From NCBI RefSeq assembly GCF_028282165.1, contig NZ_JANQIM010000011.1:62001-126000 (forward strand): a stretch of 64,000 nucleotides of DNA, read 5' to 3'. The translations under genes and the position numbers were made by a program. The stretch is from Winogradskyella sp. (GTDB lineage: Bacteria; Bacteroidota; Bacteroidia; Flavobacteriales; Flavobacteriaceae). Positions 43,616 to 52,307 of the stretch are shown here, one piece after another; the stretch's first letter is position 1; every line of letters starts with the position of its first letter. The notes under the pieces are model-generated. The model was not told the origin of the DNA. It did not search any database and worked only from the letters and a program-made list of their open reading frames with translations.

Positions 43616-45919
43616 ATGAGAAAAATTATTGTAATCTTGGCATTCACCCTAAGTGGCGTAGCTGCAGCACAAGATGGAACAGGTGTGGGCACCCTAACAC
43701 CTGATCCAGATGCTGCGCTCGAAGTCTCAGCCACGGACAAAGGCTTGTTATTGCCTCGTATTGCACTAACCAACACCACTACAGCGGCACCTTTAAGCGC
43801 CCATAAAGAAGGAATGACCGTCTATAATACCGCTACAGCAGGAGACGTTACCCCAGGATACTACTACAATGATGGTACACAATGGGTAAGAGTGGGGAGT
43901 AGTAATGGCGCGGAAACGGTAACGGCATTGGTGGACAATGGCGACGGCACGTTTACCTACACCTCGGAGAATGGAACATCCACCACCTTTGATGCCAATG
44001 ATGCCCAAACCGTCACCACCTTTGTGGACAACGGCAATGGTACCTACACCTATACCAGTGAGGATGGCACGGCCACAACTACGGCCACACCGGGCGCGGA
44101 AACGGTAACAGCATTGGTAGATAACGGCGATGGTACGTTTACCTACACCTCGGAGAATGGAACATCCACCACCTTTGATGCCAATGGTGCCCAAACCGTC
44201 ACCACCTTTGTGGACAACGGTGATGGCACCTACACCTATACCAGTGAGGATGGCACGGCCACAACTACGGCCACACCGGGCGCGGAAACGGTAACAGCAT
44301 TGGTAGATAACGGCGACGGTACGTTTACCTATACCTCTGAGAATGCCACATCCACCACCTTTGATGCCAATGGCGCCCAAACCGTCACCACCTTTGTGGA
44401 TAACGGCGATGGCACCTACACCTATACCAGTGAGGATGGCACGTCCACAACCACGGCCACACCGGGCGCGGAAACGGTAACGGCCTTGGTAGATAATGGC
44501 GACGGCACGTTTACCTACACCTCGGAGAATGGAACATCCACCACCTTTGATGCCAACGGTGCGCAAACCGTCACCACCTTTGTGGACAACGGCGATGGCA
44601 CTTACACCTATACCAGTGAGGATGGTACATCCACAACGACGGCCACACCGGGCGCGGAAACGGTAACGGCCTTGGTAGACCATGGCGACGGTACGTTTAC
44701 CTACACCTCTGAGAATGCCACATCCACCACCTTTGATGCCAATGATGCCCAAACCGTCACCACCTTTGTGGATAACGGCGATGGCACCTACACCTACACC
44801 AGTGAGGATGGTACGGCCACGACCACGGCCACACCGGGCGCGGAAACCGTAACCACTATGGTAGATAACGGCAATGGCACCTATACCTATACCAGCGAAA
44901 ATGGTACGGTATCTAATATTACAGGAGCAGAGCCTTGGTTTGGGGCAGATGATAATGCCATTGCCACTTTAAATACCGAAGACATCTATACCATGGGCAA
45001 AGTGGGTATAGGCACAACGGCCCCAAGTGTGGGGCTACAAGTGGTAGGTAACACCGCGCAAGATGCGCAAGCTGTTATTGCCAATACCGCCGGCAATTCT
45101 GCTTTGGGTTTAAGCTCACCAGTACATACCTGGTATGCGGTTAATAATAGTACCGTCAATGGTGATTTACGGTTTGTTAACAACAAGGCTAACCCTGCTG
45201 CCATAGAAACACAGGTGGTATTTGGAGCCGATGGCGGCGTTGGTATAGGCACAGAAACGATTGGGGCCAACACGGCTTTAAATGTATCGGCTACGGATAA
45301 AGGCTTTTTACCGCCCAGAGTGGCATTAACGGCCTATAATGATGTTGCTACCATTAATGCACCTACTGAGGGAATGGTAGTTTACAATACCAATATAACG
45401 CCGACTCTAAATAAAGGTCTGGTCTATTTTGATGGAGCACAATGGAGTAATCTGTCTACAGCATTACAAAGCCACCAATCGCGGTACCAAGCCATTAGCG
45501 AACAAAGATATAGGGACACCGGGGAATATTTATTTCCCTTTCCTGCCATTACGGCGCCACAAAGTGGGAATTACCAAGCCACTCTAAGAACGTTTTTCGC
45601 ATTGAACAATGGGACAGCACCTATTCCTTCTTATTCTTATGAGGTTGTTCAGATCTCTATATATTTTAGGGTCTATGTCAATGGCGTTCTGCAGGATGTA
45701 CTTGAGATATATCAGCCGGGAATAACAAGTTTTTTTGCGCAAACGGTCAGTTTGTACTATACGGCCAACCCTGGGGATACCATAACATTTACCTATCAAA
45801 GATTGTTATTCGAAACAATCGAAACAAGTCCAGCCCCTCCTCCTTATCGTGATGTATATCTTGGAATTGAAGCTGCCTATTTCGATAGAAATAATGTAAA
45901 CATTACCAAGATCAATTAA
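43616..45919 (+). CDS. Repeat-rich exported surface protein 3
   Basis: The 767-residue paralogue has a signal peptide (cleaved near AAAQ) and the same N-terminal module as protein 2. The longest repeat block follows (see the repeat entry), then the linker WFGADDNAIATLNTEDIYTM. It differs at the end: the C-terminal DYVFEDY/coiled-coil module is missing. A beta-rich domain of about 145 residues replaces it (SGNYQATLRTFFALNNGT, YYTANPGDTITFTYQ), similar in character to C1q/TNF-type jelly rolls. Confidence 0.85.
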   Translation: MRKIIVILAFTLSGVAAAQDGTGVGTLTPDPDAALEVSATDKGLLLPRIALTNTTTAAPLSAHKEGMTVYNTATAGDVTPGYYYNDGTQWVRVGSSNGAETVTALVDNGDGTFTYTSENGTSTTFDANDAQTVTTFVDNGNGTYTYTSEDGTATTTATPGAETVTALVDNGDGTFTYTSENGTSTTFDANGAQTVTTFVDNGDGTYTYTSEDGTATTTATPGAETVTALVDNGDGTFTYTSENATSTTFDANGAQTVTTFVDNGDGTYTYTSEDGTSTTTATPGAETVTALVDNGDGTFTYTSENGTSTTFDANGAQTVTTFVDNGDGTYTYTSEDGTSTTTATPGAETVTALVDHGDGTFTYTSENATSTTFDANDAQTVTTFVDNGDGTYTYTSEDGTATTTATPGAETVTTMVDNGNGTYTYTSENGTVSNITGAEPWFGADDNAIATLNTEDIYTMGKVGIGTTAPSVGLQVVGNTAQDAQAVIANTAGNSALGLSSPVHTWYAVNNSTVNGDLRFVNNKANPAAIETQVVFGADGGVGIGTETIGANTALNVSATDKGFLPPRVALTAYNDVATINAPTEGMVVYNTNITPTLNKGLVYFDGAQWSNLSTALQSHQSRYQAISEQRYRDTGEYLFPFPAITAPQSGNYQATLRTFFALNNGTAPIPSYSYEVVQISIYFRVYVNGVLQDVLEIYQPGITSFFAQTVSLYYTANPGDTITFTYQRLLFETIETSPAPPPYRDVYLGIEAAYFDRNNVNITKIN
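43906..44900 (+). repeat. Coding tandem repeats, 186-bp period
   Basis: The GCGGAAACGGTAAC block recurs near 43908, 44094, 44280, 44466, 44652 and 44838, exactly 186 bp apart. Each 62-residue unit holds one FTYTSENGTSTTFDAN half and one YTYTSEDGTATTTATPG half. The G+C content is visibly above that of neighbouring genes. Confidence 0.9.
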
Positions 45920-46095
45920 GACCTGTTTTAAGCATGGGAGCACTAAACAAAATACAAGAGGATACAATGCAAAGGGTACGGCCCTTGCAACAGACACTAA
46001 ACATTATAAGACCTAAGGATTTAAACTAAAACAGATGAAAAATGCCATATACCCTAGATTAATAGCTGCCTTACTTTAAACAACAAAAGTAGGTG

Positions 46096-46147
46096 AGGGG
46101 CTTACATCTTGTACAATTGGAGCCTTACCAATAGTAAGCCCCTTTTA
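46096..46147 (+). terminator. Hairpin terminator after the surface-protein genes
   Basis: AGGGGCTTAC (46096-46105) pairs perfectly with GTAAGCCCCT (46134-46143), followed by TTTT. An inner stem ATTGG/CCAAT lies in the loop. The position, 180 bp after the stop of surface protein 3, fits the end of that transcript. Confidence 0.6.
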
Positions 46148-46220
46148 AATTAAGCGTTTATGCGCATTACAACCACAGGTCTATTTTATGTTGCTATTAA
46201 CACACAAAACAATAACTTAA

Positions 46221-47468
46221 ATGAAAACGCAAATACAGATATGCATCTTTACAGTACTCGGTCTCTATGGCATAGCCCATAGCCAAACCATAAATACTGG
46301 AGATTTATATGTTATGCCCAATACGCAATTTTCTACGGTTGCTGCCTTTGAGAATACCGCTTCGGGTACGTTTATAAATGATGGTGAAGCCTTTATATAC
46401 AGCCATTTCGCAAACAATGGTATAGTAGACTTTACCCCAGGCAATACAGGGTATACCCGTTTTGAGGGTACTGCCATACAGCAGCTCTCTGGGGCAAACA
46501 TCAGCTATTTTTATGATGTACGTTTTAACAACCCCTCAAGCAGTACAGCTTCTTTTGAACTCAGTAGTGAGATAAGCATAGACAATGAGGCAGACTTTAA
46601 TGAGGGGATTGTTAAAAACGATGATTTTGGCGGATTGGTCATTTTTGAAAACAACGCCTCGCATATGGGTGCCTATGATGGGAGCCATGTAGACGGACAG
46701 GTGCAAAAAAATGGAGATACCAGTTTTGAGTATCCTATCGGTGATGCCCAATGGTTTAGATATGCAGCTATAAGCGCACCCGATACAGCCAATGATGTCT
46801 TTACGGCAAAATACTTTTTTGAGGATACCAATACCAATTATCCGGTAAGCAATTTAGGTCCAAATTTGGTACTCGTAGATACAGCAGAGTATTGGACCGT
46901 TGAGCGTAGCACCGGAGATAGCGATGTTCTGGTAACCCTTACATGGGACGACAACACCACGCCAGCAGATATTTTGCAAGCCCCTTTAGAAGGGATACAT
47001 ATTGTACGCTGGGACCCATCCCTACAGCTATGGATAGATGAAGGTGGTGTTATAGATGAGGCCAACCAAACCGTTACTACGGCTGTAGATGACTACGGTG
47101 TATTTACACTAGGACGTGTAAAGCGCTCGGCCATACTCCCATGCGACCTTACCATATACAATTTATTGACTCCTAACGATGATGGTATTAACGATGTCTT
47201 TGAAATACGACAGGCCATTAACGATACCAGTTGTGCCCAAAACATGAATGTAAAAATATTTAACCGTTGGGGCGTAAAGGTATTTGAAGCGCAAGACTAC
47301 GACGAGGGCAATAAAATGTTTAATGGATTTTCTGAGGGAAGAGCCACTGTAGGTAATGATCATTTACCAATAGGAACGTACTTCTATATCCTAACCTTTG
47401 ATTATCAGGAGGGTACTAATACGCAGCAGTTTAAAAAGGCTGGGTATCTGTATATCAACGGAAACTAA
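46221..47468 (+). CDS. Secreted protein with gliding-motility C-terminal (CHU_C) sorting domain
   Basis: The 415-residue protein has a signal peptide ending AHSQ. A beta-rich N-terminal part carries FENTASGTFINDGEAFIYSH-type motifs. The C-terminal domain (about 315-415) begins LTIYNLLTPNDDGINDVFEI and contains VKIFNRWGVKVFEAQDYDEG and GTYFYILTF, ending KKAGYLYING. This is the CHU_C/gliding motility-associated type B sorting domain recognised by type IX secretion. The next two genes encode a PorP/SprF-like and a PorE-like protein, the usual partners of type B substrates. Confidence 0.92.
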   Translation: MKTQIQICIFTVLGLYGIAHSQTINTGDLYVMPNTQFSTVAAFENTASGTFINDGEAFIYSHFANNGIVDFTPGNTGYTRFEGTAIQQLSGANISYFYDVRFNNPSSSTASFELSSEISIDNEADFNEGIVKNDDFGGLVIFENNASHMGAYDGSHVDGQVQKNGDTSFEYPIGDAQWFRYAAISAPDTANDVFTAKYFFEDTNTNYPVSNLGPNLVLVDTAEYWTVERSTGDSDVLVTLTWDDNTTPADILQAPLEGIHIVRWDPSLQLWIDEGGVIDEANQTVTTAVDDYGVFTLGRVKRSAILPCDLTIYNLLTPNDDGINDVFEIRQAINDTSCAQNMNVKIFNRWGVKVFEAQDYDEGNKMFNGFSEGRATVGNDHLPIGTYFYILTFDYQEGTNTQQFKKAGYLYINGN

Positions 47469-47477
47469 AGCAATAGA

Positions 47478-48407
47478 GTGATGATAAAACATAATAACAT
47501 AATAATTGTATTGATGCTGCTCATCTTTTTTGGCATGGGTTTTTCTGGGCATGCACAGCAAGATTCCCAGTACACACAATACATGTATAATACACAGACC
47601 ATCAACCCGGCCTATGCAGGCAATCGGGGTATGCTAAGCATTAATGGGCTGTACAGAAACCAATGGGTGGGCTTAGATGGCGCACCAGAGACCCTTAACT
47701 TTTCGTTAAACACACCTGTAGGACGAAAAGTAGGATTGGGCTTCTCATTTTTTAGTGATGAGATTGGCCCGTCAAAAGAACAGCAATTGGCCATAGATGT
47801 GTCTTATAGCATTAAAATCTCAGAAAACACCAAGTTGGCCTTTGGTGTTAAGGGCGGGTTTAACCTGTTGGACGTTAATTTTTCAGAATTAAATTTTAAT
47901 CCGGCAGATCCCAATGCACAGAACGTTAACAACCAATTATCACCATTAGTAGGTGCAGGGGTATATTGGCACCATAGCGATAAGTGGTATATAGGGGTCT
48001 CGGTACCCAACTTGTTAGAGACCGATCATTACGACGATGTTGTAGTATCTACCGCTAGCGAGCGTGCTACTTTTTATGCCATAGCGGGCTATGTGTTCGA
48101 TTTAAGTGATAATGTAAAGCTTAAACCTGCCGTTTTGGGTAAAGCAACCTCAGGGGCACCTTTGGCAGTAGATCTTACCGCCAATGTACTATTCCATAAC
48201 AAATTTACACTTGGTGCGGCCTACCGTTGGGATGCTGCTGTAAGTGGATTGGCGGCATTTCAGGTAACCGACCAAATTATGGTGGGCTACGCTTATGATT
48301 TTGACACCACGGATTTGGGCAACTATAATTCCGGGTCTCATGAGATCTTTTTACGCTTTGAGCTTATCAATAGAACAAAAAGAGTCGTAAGCCCAAGGTT
48401 CTTCTAA
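47478..48407 (+). CDS. PorP/SprF-family type IX secretion outer-membrane protein
   Basis: The 309-residue protein has a signal peptide ending GHAQ. QDSQYTQYMYNTQTINPAYA and GNRGMLSINGLYRNQWVGLD follow, the signature opening of PorP/SprF proteins. A 14-strand-type barrel pattern runs to the end. SprF-like proteins help secrete or attach a specific CHU_C-domain partner, here the gene 9 bp upstream. Confidence 0.93.
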   Translation: MMIKHNNIIIVLMLLIFFGMGFSGHAQQDSQYTQYMYNTQTINPAYAGNRGMLSINGLYRNQWVGLDGAPETLNFSLNTPVGRKVGLGFSFFSDEIGPSKEQQLAIDVSYSIKISENTKLAFGVKGGFNLLDVNFSELNFNPADPNAQNVNNQLSPLVGAGVYWHHSDKWYIGVSVPNLLETDHYDDVVVSTASERATFYAIAGYVFDLSDNVKLKPAVLGKATSGAPLAVDLTANVLFHNKFTLGAAYRWDAAVSGLAAFQVTDQIMVGYAYDFDTTDLGNYNSGSHEIFLRFELINRTKRVVSPRFF

Positions 48408-48425
48408 TTTTTAATACGGTAGATC

Positions 48426-50375
48426 ATGAAAATAACCATAAGATATAGCATTGTTTTTCTCCTTATGATAGGATGGATAACAACAACCCTAGCTCAAGAA
48501 GGCAGAATAGAAAGGGCAGATAAAAAGTACGATAGATTGGCTTATTTAGATGCTTCGGAAGTGTACTTAAAAGTAGCGGAATCGGGGTACAAATCCGAGG
48601 AGTTGTTTAAAAAACTGGGCAATACCTACTACTTTAATGCCAATTACCAGGATGCCTTAAAGTGGTACAAGGAATTGTTTGCTTACAATGCCAATATAGG
48701 AGAAGCGCATTACTACTTGCGTTATGCCCAGTCTTTAAAAGCTATGGGAGAGGACGAGACAGCAAAAACATGGTACAATGCCTATTTGCAAAAAGCAGGG
48801 CTTAATACCAAGGCTTCATCAAGATCGATAGAAGATTATCTAGACCTCATTGAAGAAAACTCTGGGCGCTATGAGCTTACCAGAGCCGAGATCAATACTG
48901 AAGGTATAGATTTTGGAACGGCCTTTTTAGGTAACGACAAAGTGGTATTCGCCTCTACAAAAGATACGGTGTCCTTGTTTAAACGCCGCAGCGCTTGGGA
49001 CGGTTTGGCCTTTATGGATTTGTACGAGGCCACGAGGGGAGAAGACGGCTCCCTCAGCGACCCCGTAAAGCTCAAGGGAGACATCAACACAAGGCACCAC
49101 GAAACCAGTGCTACGTTTAGTAAAGATGGTAATACCATGTATTTTACCAGAACAAATACCACTCCAAAGCATAAACGCCGCAATAACGAGACCAAGCATT
49201 TAAAGATTTACAGAGCCCATTTGGTAGATGGCAAATGGACCGATGTAGAAGATTTATCCATTAATGGCGATAACTACTCTAATGCGCATCCTACGTTAAG
49301 TGCAGATGGTAAGACATTGTACTTTGTGTCCGACATGCCACAAAGCTTGGGACAGACCGATATTTTTAAGGTAAGCGTAAATGCGGATGGGTCTCTCGGT
49401 AAGGTCATCAACCTTGGAGAATCTATAAATACTAAAGGGAGGGAGTCTTTTCCGTTTATCACTTCAGATAACGACTTGTACTTTTCTTCAGACGGACATT
49501 ATGGTTTAGGGGGTTACGATGTGTACTATTCAAAAATGACCAATGAAGGGGCATTTAAGGATATTCTAAATGTTGGGAAGCCCATAAATTCATCATTTGA
49601 TGATATCGCATTTGCCATAAAGGATAAGCTGGGCTACGTTAGTTCAAACAGGTCTGGCGGAGATGGTTACGATGATATCTACAGATTTGTAGAGACCAAA
49701 GCGATTAAGACCTTATTAAAACGTAAAATAGAAGGAAAAGTAACGGATCGTGTTACTGGAGCACCTTTGGTAAATGCCTCTGTGATTTTGCTCGACGAAA
49801 ATGATAATGCGATTACAACCGTTAAGACCGATAGAAATGGCGACTATAATCTTGAAGCCGATCGTGACTCAGATTTTAGATTACGGTTTATAAAACCAGA
49901 ATATGAAACCGACGAATCGTTTTCGCGCAGAGATAAGGATATCGATATTGTTGATATAGCGCTGAAGCCAGAACCAACAATAGACAATAGCGCAACCGAA
50001 ACGGGTCTTCCAGACCTCGCGCCACTTCTTAACATTATCATTTATTTCGATTTAGACAAGGCTATTATAAAACAAGAAAGTTACGCTGATTTAGAAAAAT
50101 TAGTAGTGGCCATGAAGCAGTATCCTAGCCTTAAAATAGATATTAGATCACATACAGATAGTAGGGGTAATGACGCTTACAATATGAGATTGTCGGATCG
50201 TAGGGCAAAGGCAACCTTAGATCATTTGGTGAAGCGCGGTATATCACGAAGTCGCTTAACGGCAAAAGGCTATGGGGAAACACAATTGATTAACAGATGC
50301 GCAAATGGTGTTGCGTGTAGTGATGAAGATCATAGAAAAAATAGAAGAAGTGAGTTTGTCATTATAACACAATAA
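48426..50375 (+). CDS. PorE-like protein: TPR, beta-propeller, CNA-B-like and OmpA domains
   Basis: The 649-residue protein has a signal peptide ending TTLAQ. TPR-type helices (about 28-140) are followed by WD40-like PD40 repeats (about 165-420: HPTLSADGKTLYFVSDMPQS, YFSSDGHYGLGGYDVYYSKM). A carboxypeptidase-regulatory-like beta domain (about 440-515) precedes the OmpA peptidoglycan-binding domain (about 545-649: ESYADLEKLVVAMKQYP, SHTDSRGNDAYNMRLSDRRA). This is the order in PorE, which anchors type IX components to peptidoglycan. It follows the SprF-like gene by 18 bp. Confidence 0.9.
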   Translation: MKITIRYSIVFLLMIGWITTTLAQEGRIERADKKYDRLAYLDASEVYLKVAESGYKSEELFKKLGNTYYFNANYQDALKWYKELFAYNANIGEAHYYLRYAQSLKAMGEDETAKTWYNAYLQKAGLNTKASSRSIEDYLDLIEENSGRYELTRAEINTEGIDFGTAFLGNDKVVFASTKDTVSLFKRRSAWDGLAFMDLYEATRGEDGSLSDPVKLKGDINTRHHETSATFSKDGNTMYFTRTNTTPKHKRRNNETKHLKIYRAHLVDGKWTDVEDLSINGDNYSNAHPTLSADGKTLYFVSDMPQSLGQTDIFKVSVNADGSLGKVINLGESINTKGRESFPFITSDNDLYFSSDGHYGLGGYDVYYSKMTNEGAFKDILNVGKPINSSFDDIAFAIKDKLGYVSSNRSGGDGYDDIYRFVETKAIKTLLKRKIEGKVTDRVTGAPLVNASVILLDENDNAITTVKTDRNGDYNLEADRDSDFRLRFIKPEYETDESFSRRDKDIDIVDIALKPEPTIDNSATETGLPDLAPLLNIIIYFDLDKAIIKQESYADLEKLVVAMKQYPSLKIDIRSHTDSRGNDAYNMRLSDRRAKATLDHLVKRGISRSRLTAKGYGETQLINRCANGVACSDEDHRKNRRSEFVIITQ

Positions 50376-50677
50376 TGCAGTGCTATAGAAATGAACGAGA
50401 AAAAAATTATGGACAACAAGTACAGAGAATATGATATGAAAGAATAAAATATAACATACAGCCTTCTTATTGATGTATTACTGAAATTCTTAATATGTTA
50501 AAGTGTAGTATAAGATAGCAGAATTAAGGTTAAACTCCATATATACTTCATTAGATAATAGATATAAGATTAATAGCAAAGACGTAATAATGGATATATA
50601 GAGGGCTGTTTTTAATGTGTAATAGTCATAGAACATCAACATATATAGCAAGTGAGAGAATTTATGAAAATATAAAG
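50376..50677. other. Intergenic stretch after the PorE-like gene
   Basis: The DNA is A/T-rich and holds no open frame of note and no clear terminator. The promoter of the small membrane protein gene may lie at its right end. Confidence 0.4.
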
Positions 50678-50788
50678 ATGAATAATATAATTAAAAGAGT
50701 TCTGAGTTTTAAAGGAGTAGTTTGGCTCATTATCATAGTTATAGCTTCTTTTTTAATGTTCATCATCTGTACGGCAATTTTTGTGTAA
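50678..50788 (+). CDS. Possible 36-residue membrane peptide
   Basis: ATG at 50678 opens 36 codons to TAA at 50786-50788 (MNNIIKRVLSFKGVVWLIII...). A basic N-terminus is followed by one hydrophobic helix of about 22 residues. It could be a small membrane protein or chance coding. No ribosome-binding site stands out, as usual in this group. Confidence 0.35.
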   Translation: MNNIIKRVLSFKGVVWLIIIVIASFLMFIICTAIFV

Positions 50789-50999
50789 AGCAACATCAAA
50801 GATGAACTAAAGTAAGATTCTTACTTTACTCAGTATGCTTTTATTAAGATACTTAATACAGCTTCTTGCTAAAGAAATTTGTTTGGAATAGCCAACTAAT
50901 GGTTTTTTCAATGTCCTAGCCCTAGTTTCTTTAAGAGTATTGCTATTAAATGCTCTATTAGACATTATCTGCATTTAAAAGAATGATGTCTTGTAGAAT
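50789..50999. other. Intergenic stretch
   Basis: No gene is visible. An inverted motif TAAGATTCTTA (50811-50821) is followed by TTTACTCAG, and AAGATAC (50856-50862) follows. Nothing is strong enough to name. Confidence 0.3.
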
Positions 51000-51257
51000 A
51001 TGAAAAAAGACAGTGAACATGATTTATTGACTACGATTGCTGCAGATTGTGGTAAACAACTTGTAAGCCTCAGTATGGATGAGGTATCAAAGCTTTTGGG
51101 CCAGGCATACAATGATTATAATTCCAATATCTGGAGGTATAAGCTGCCGCACAAAACCTTTTGGTCTAAAAAATATCTGTATCTCACCTTTAAGGATAAA
51201 AAAGTCATTGACTGTGAGTTTGTAAGATGGCGTAAGTATAAGAAGTACGGATTATAA
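51000..51257 (+). CDS. Small unrecognised protein, BamE/SmpA-like pattern
   Basis: The 85-residue cytoplasmic protein begins MKKDSEHDLLTTIAADCGKQ. It contains MDEVSKLLGQAYNDYNSNIW then KYLYLTFKDKKVIDCEFVRW. The order helix, G-x-P-like turn, then strands ending in a basic tail is like small BamE/SmpA-type folds, but it lacks a signal peptide, so an outer-membrane role is unlikely. It precedes the HTH-like gene by 22 bp and is probably cotranscribed with it. Confidence 0.65.
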   Translation: MKKDSEHDLLTTIAADCGKQLVSLSMDEVSKLLGQAYNDYNSNIWRYKLPHKTFWSKKYLYLTFKDKKVIDCEFVRWRKYKKYGL

Positions 51258-51279
51258 TATATAATAACCCCAAATATAG

Positions 51280-52047
51280 ATGGAAGAAAAAATAAAATTT
51301 TCAAAAGTTGAAACCTACTTTTTACAACTACTGGCTCATAATTGTGATTTTAATACCATATCTGATTTTTTAGAAATGGATAAATCCAATCTTAGATTAT
51401 TGTATGATGTTATTACTGTAAAAACAAGTAAAAAAAATACTTATGATTTAATGAAATTGGCATTTAAGAATCAAGTTTTAAAAAAATACGACTATCTAGA
51501 TAGCATTATTAAAAAAGAAGCCAGTACTGTTGCAGCATTAATATTGAGTCATATAAAGACTAATGTATACGATTCTGGTTATCTCAAAAAGATGATTAGT
51601 AGCTTTATTGTAAATTCTGAGAGCAAAATGCTACAAAAACATTCTCAGTTTTTGAATAGAAATCGTATCACCGACGGGGACATAAAACTAGTTAATGAAA
51701 AGTATAAGCGATTTAATAATCGTAAAATTGTAGATGAAGACTTAGCGATGTTTAAGTCATCCCTTAATTTAATTAGGCCAGAAGGAATAGTTCTAAGAAA
51801 ACTAAAGGCTAATTGTTGGTACAATGCATTAAGAAAAGTATTTCAAATGAAAATGCTAAATACAAATGATTTTGATAGTATAGATCTACAAATAGAAGTA
51901 GAGAAAATAGCAAATAATATTAATAATAGAGTTCATCAAAAACTTTATAGAAAAAAGGAAAAGGTATTTTATATATATATAGAACTTCTAAATCTGTATA
52001 TGGATATAGAATATAAGATGTTGTTTGAAAAGAAAGTGTACTCTTAA
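51280..52047 (+). CDS. Unrecognised protein with N-terminal HTH-like segment
   Basis: The 255-residue protein begins KIKFSKVETYFLQLLAHNCD. Residues 5-65 (FNTISDFLEMDKSNLRLLYD, NTYDLMKLAFKNQVLKKYDY) follow the helix spacing of a LuxR/GerE-like HTH: E--FL-L-A-------I---L, then a recognition helix and an A-N/K-- closing helix. The rest is Lys-rich and helical with no known domain. No signal or membrane segment is present. A DNA-binding role is possible but unproven. Confidence 0.6.
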   Translation: MEEKIKFSKVETYFLQLLAHNCDFNTISDFLEMDKSNLRLLYDVITVKTSKKNTYDLMKLAFKNQVLKKYDYLDSIIKKEASTVAALILSHIKTNVYDSGYLKKMISSFIVNSESKMLQKHSQFLNRNRITDGDIKLVNEKYKRFNNRKIVDEDLAMFKSSLNLIRPEGIVLRKLKANCWYNALRKVFQMKMLNTNDFDSIDLQIEVEKIANNINNRVHQKLYRKKEKVFYIYIELLNLYMDIEYKMLFEKKVYS

Positions 52048-52220
52048 AAACATTAAGTAAGTTTTTTTGATTTCAAGTAGCTCTGTAATGAATGTAATGA
52101 CTCAAAGAGCTATATGGTTAAACTTTGTATTTAGGATAGAGGAAACCATATTTAAATTCACAATACCAACAGAAAAAAAGCCGTAAGTGCAAAAGTGGCG
52201 TGCTTTGAATAACTAATCAG

Positions 52221-52307
52221 ATGGAAAAAAAATATGAGTATCAGGCTTGCTTATATGCTTTAGTCGGAATAATGCTATGCATAGCCTGCTTAATAATCTT
52301 TAAATAA
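52221..52307 (+). CDS. Possible 28-residue membrane peptide
   Basis: ATG at 52221 opens 28 codons (MEKKYEYQACLYALVGIMLC...) to a TAA at 52305-52307. A charged start is followed by one hydrophobic helix. Its end overlaps the 3' end of the opposite-strand threonine dehydrogenase gene by 8 bp. It may be a true small protein or chance. Confidence 0.35.
   Translation: MEKKYEYQACLYALVGIMLCIACLIIFK

Noticed and set aside
43793..44752. A 319-codon minus-strand frame rich in Gly, Arg and Ile
   Set aside because: It lies fully antisense to the tandem repeats of surface protein 3; the repeat keeps all three frames open. It has no start context or domain.
39058..44900. Regular repeats that could suggest a CRISPR array
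   Set aside because: The units are in-frame coding repeats of 93 to 186 bp without unique spacers, and no cas gene is present.
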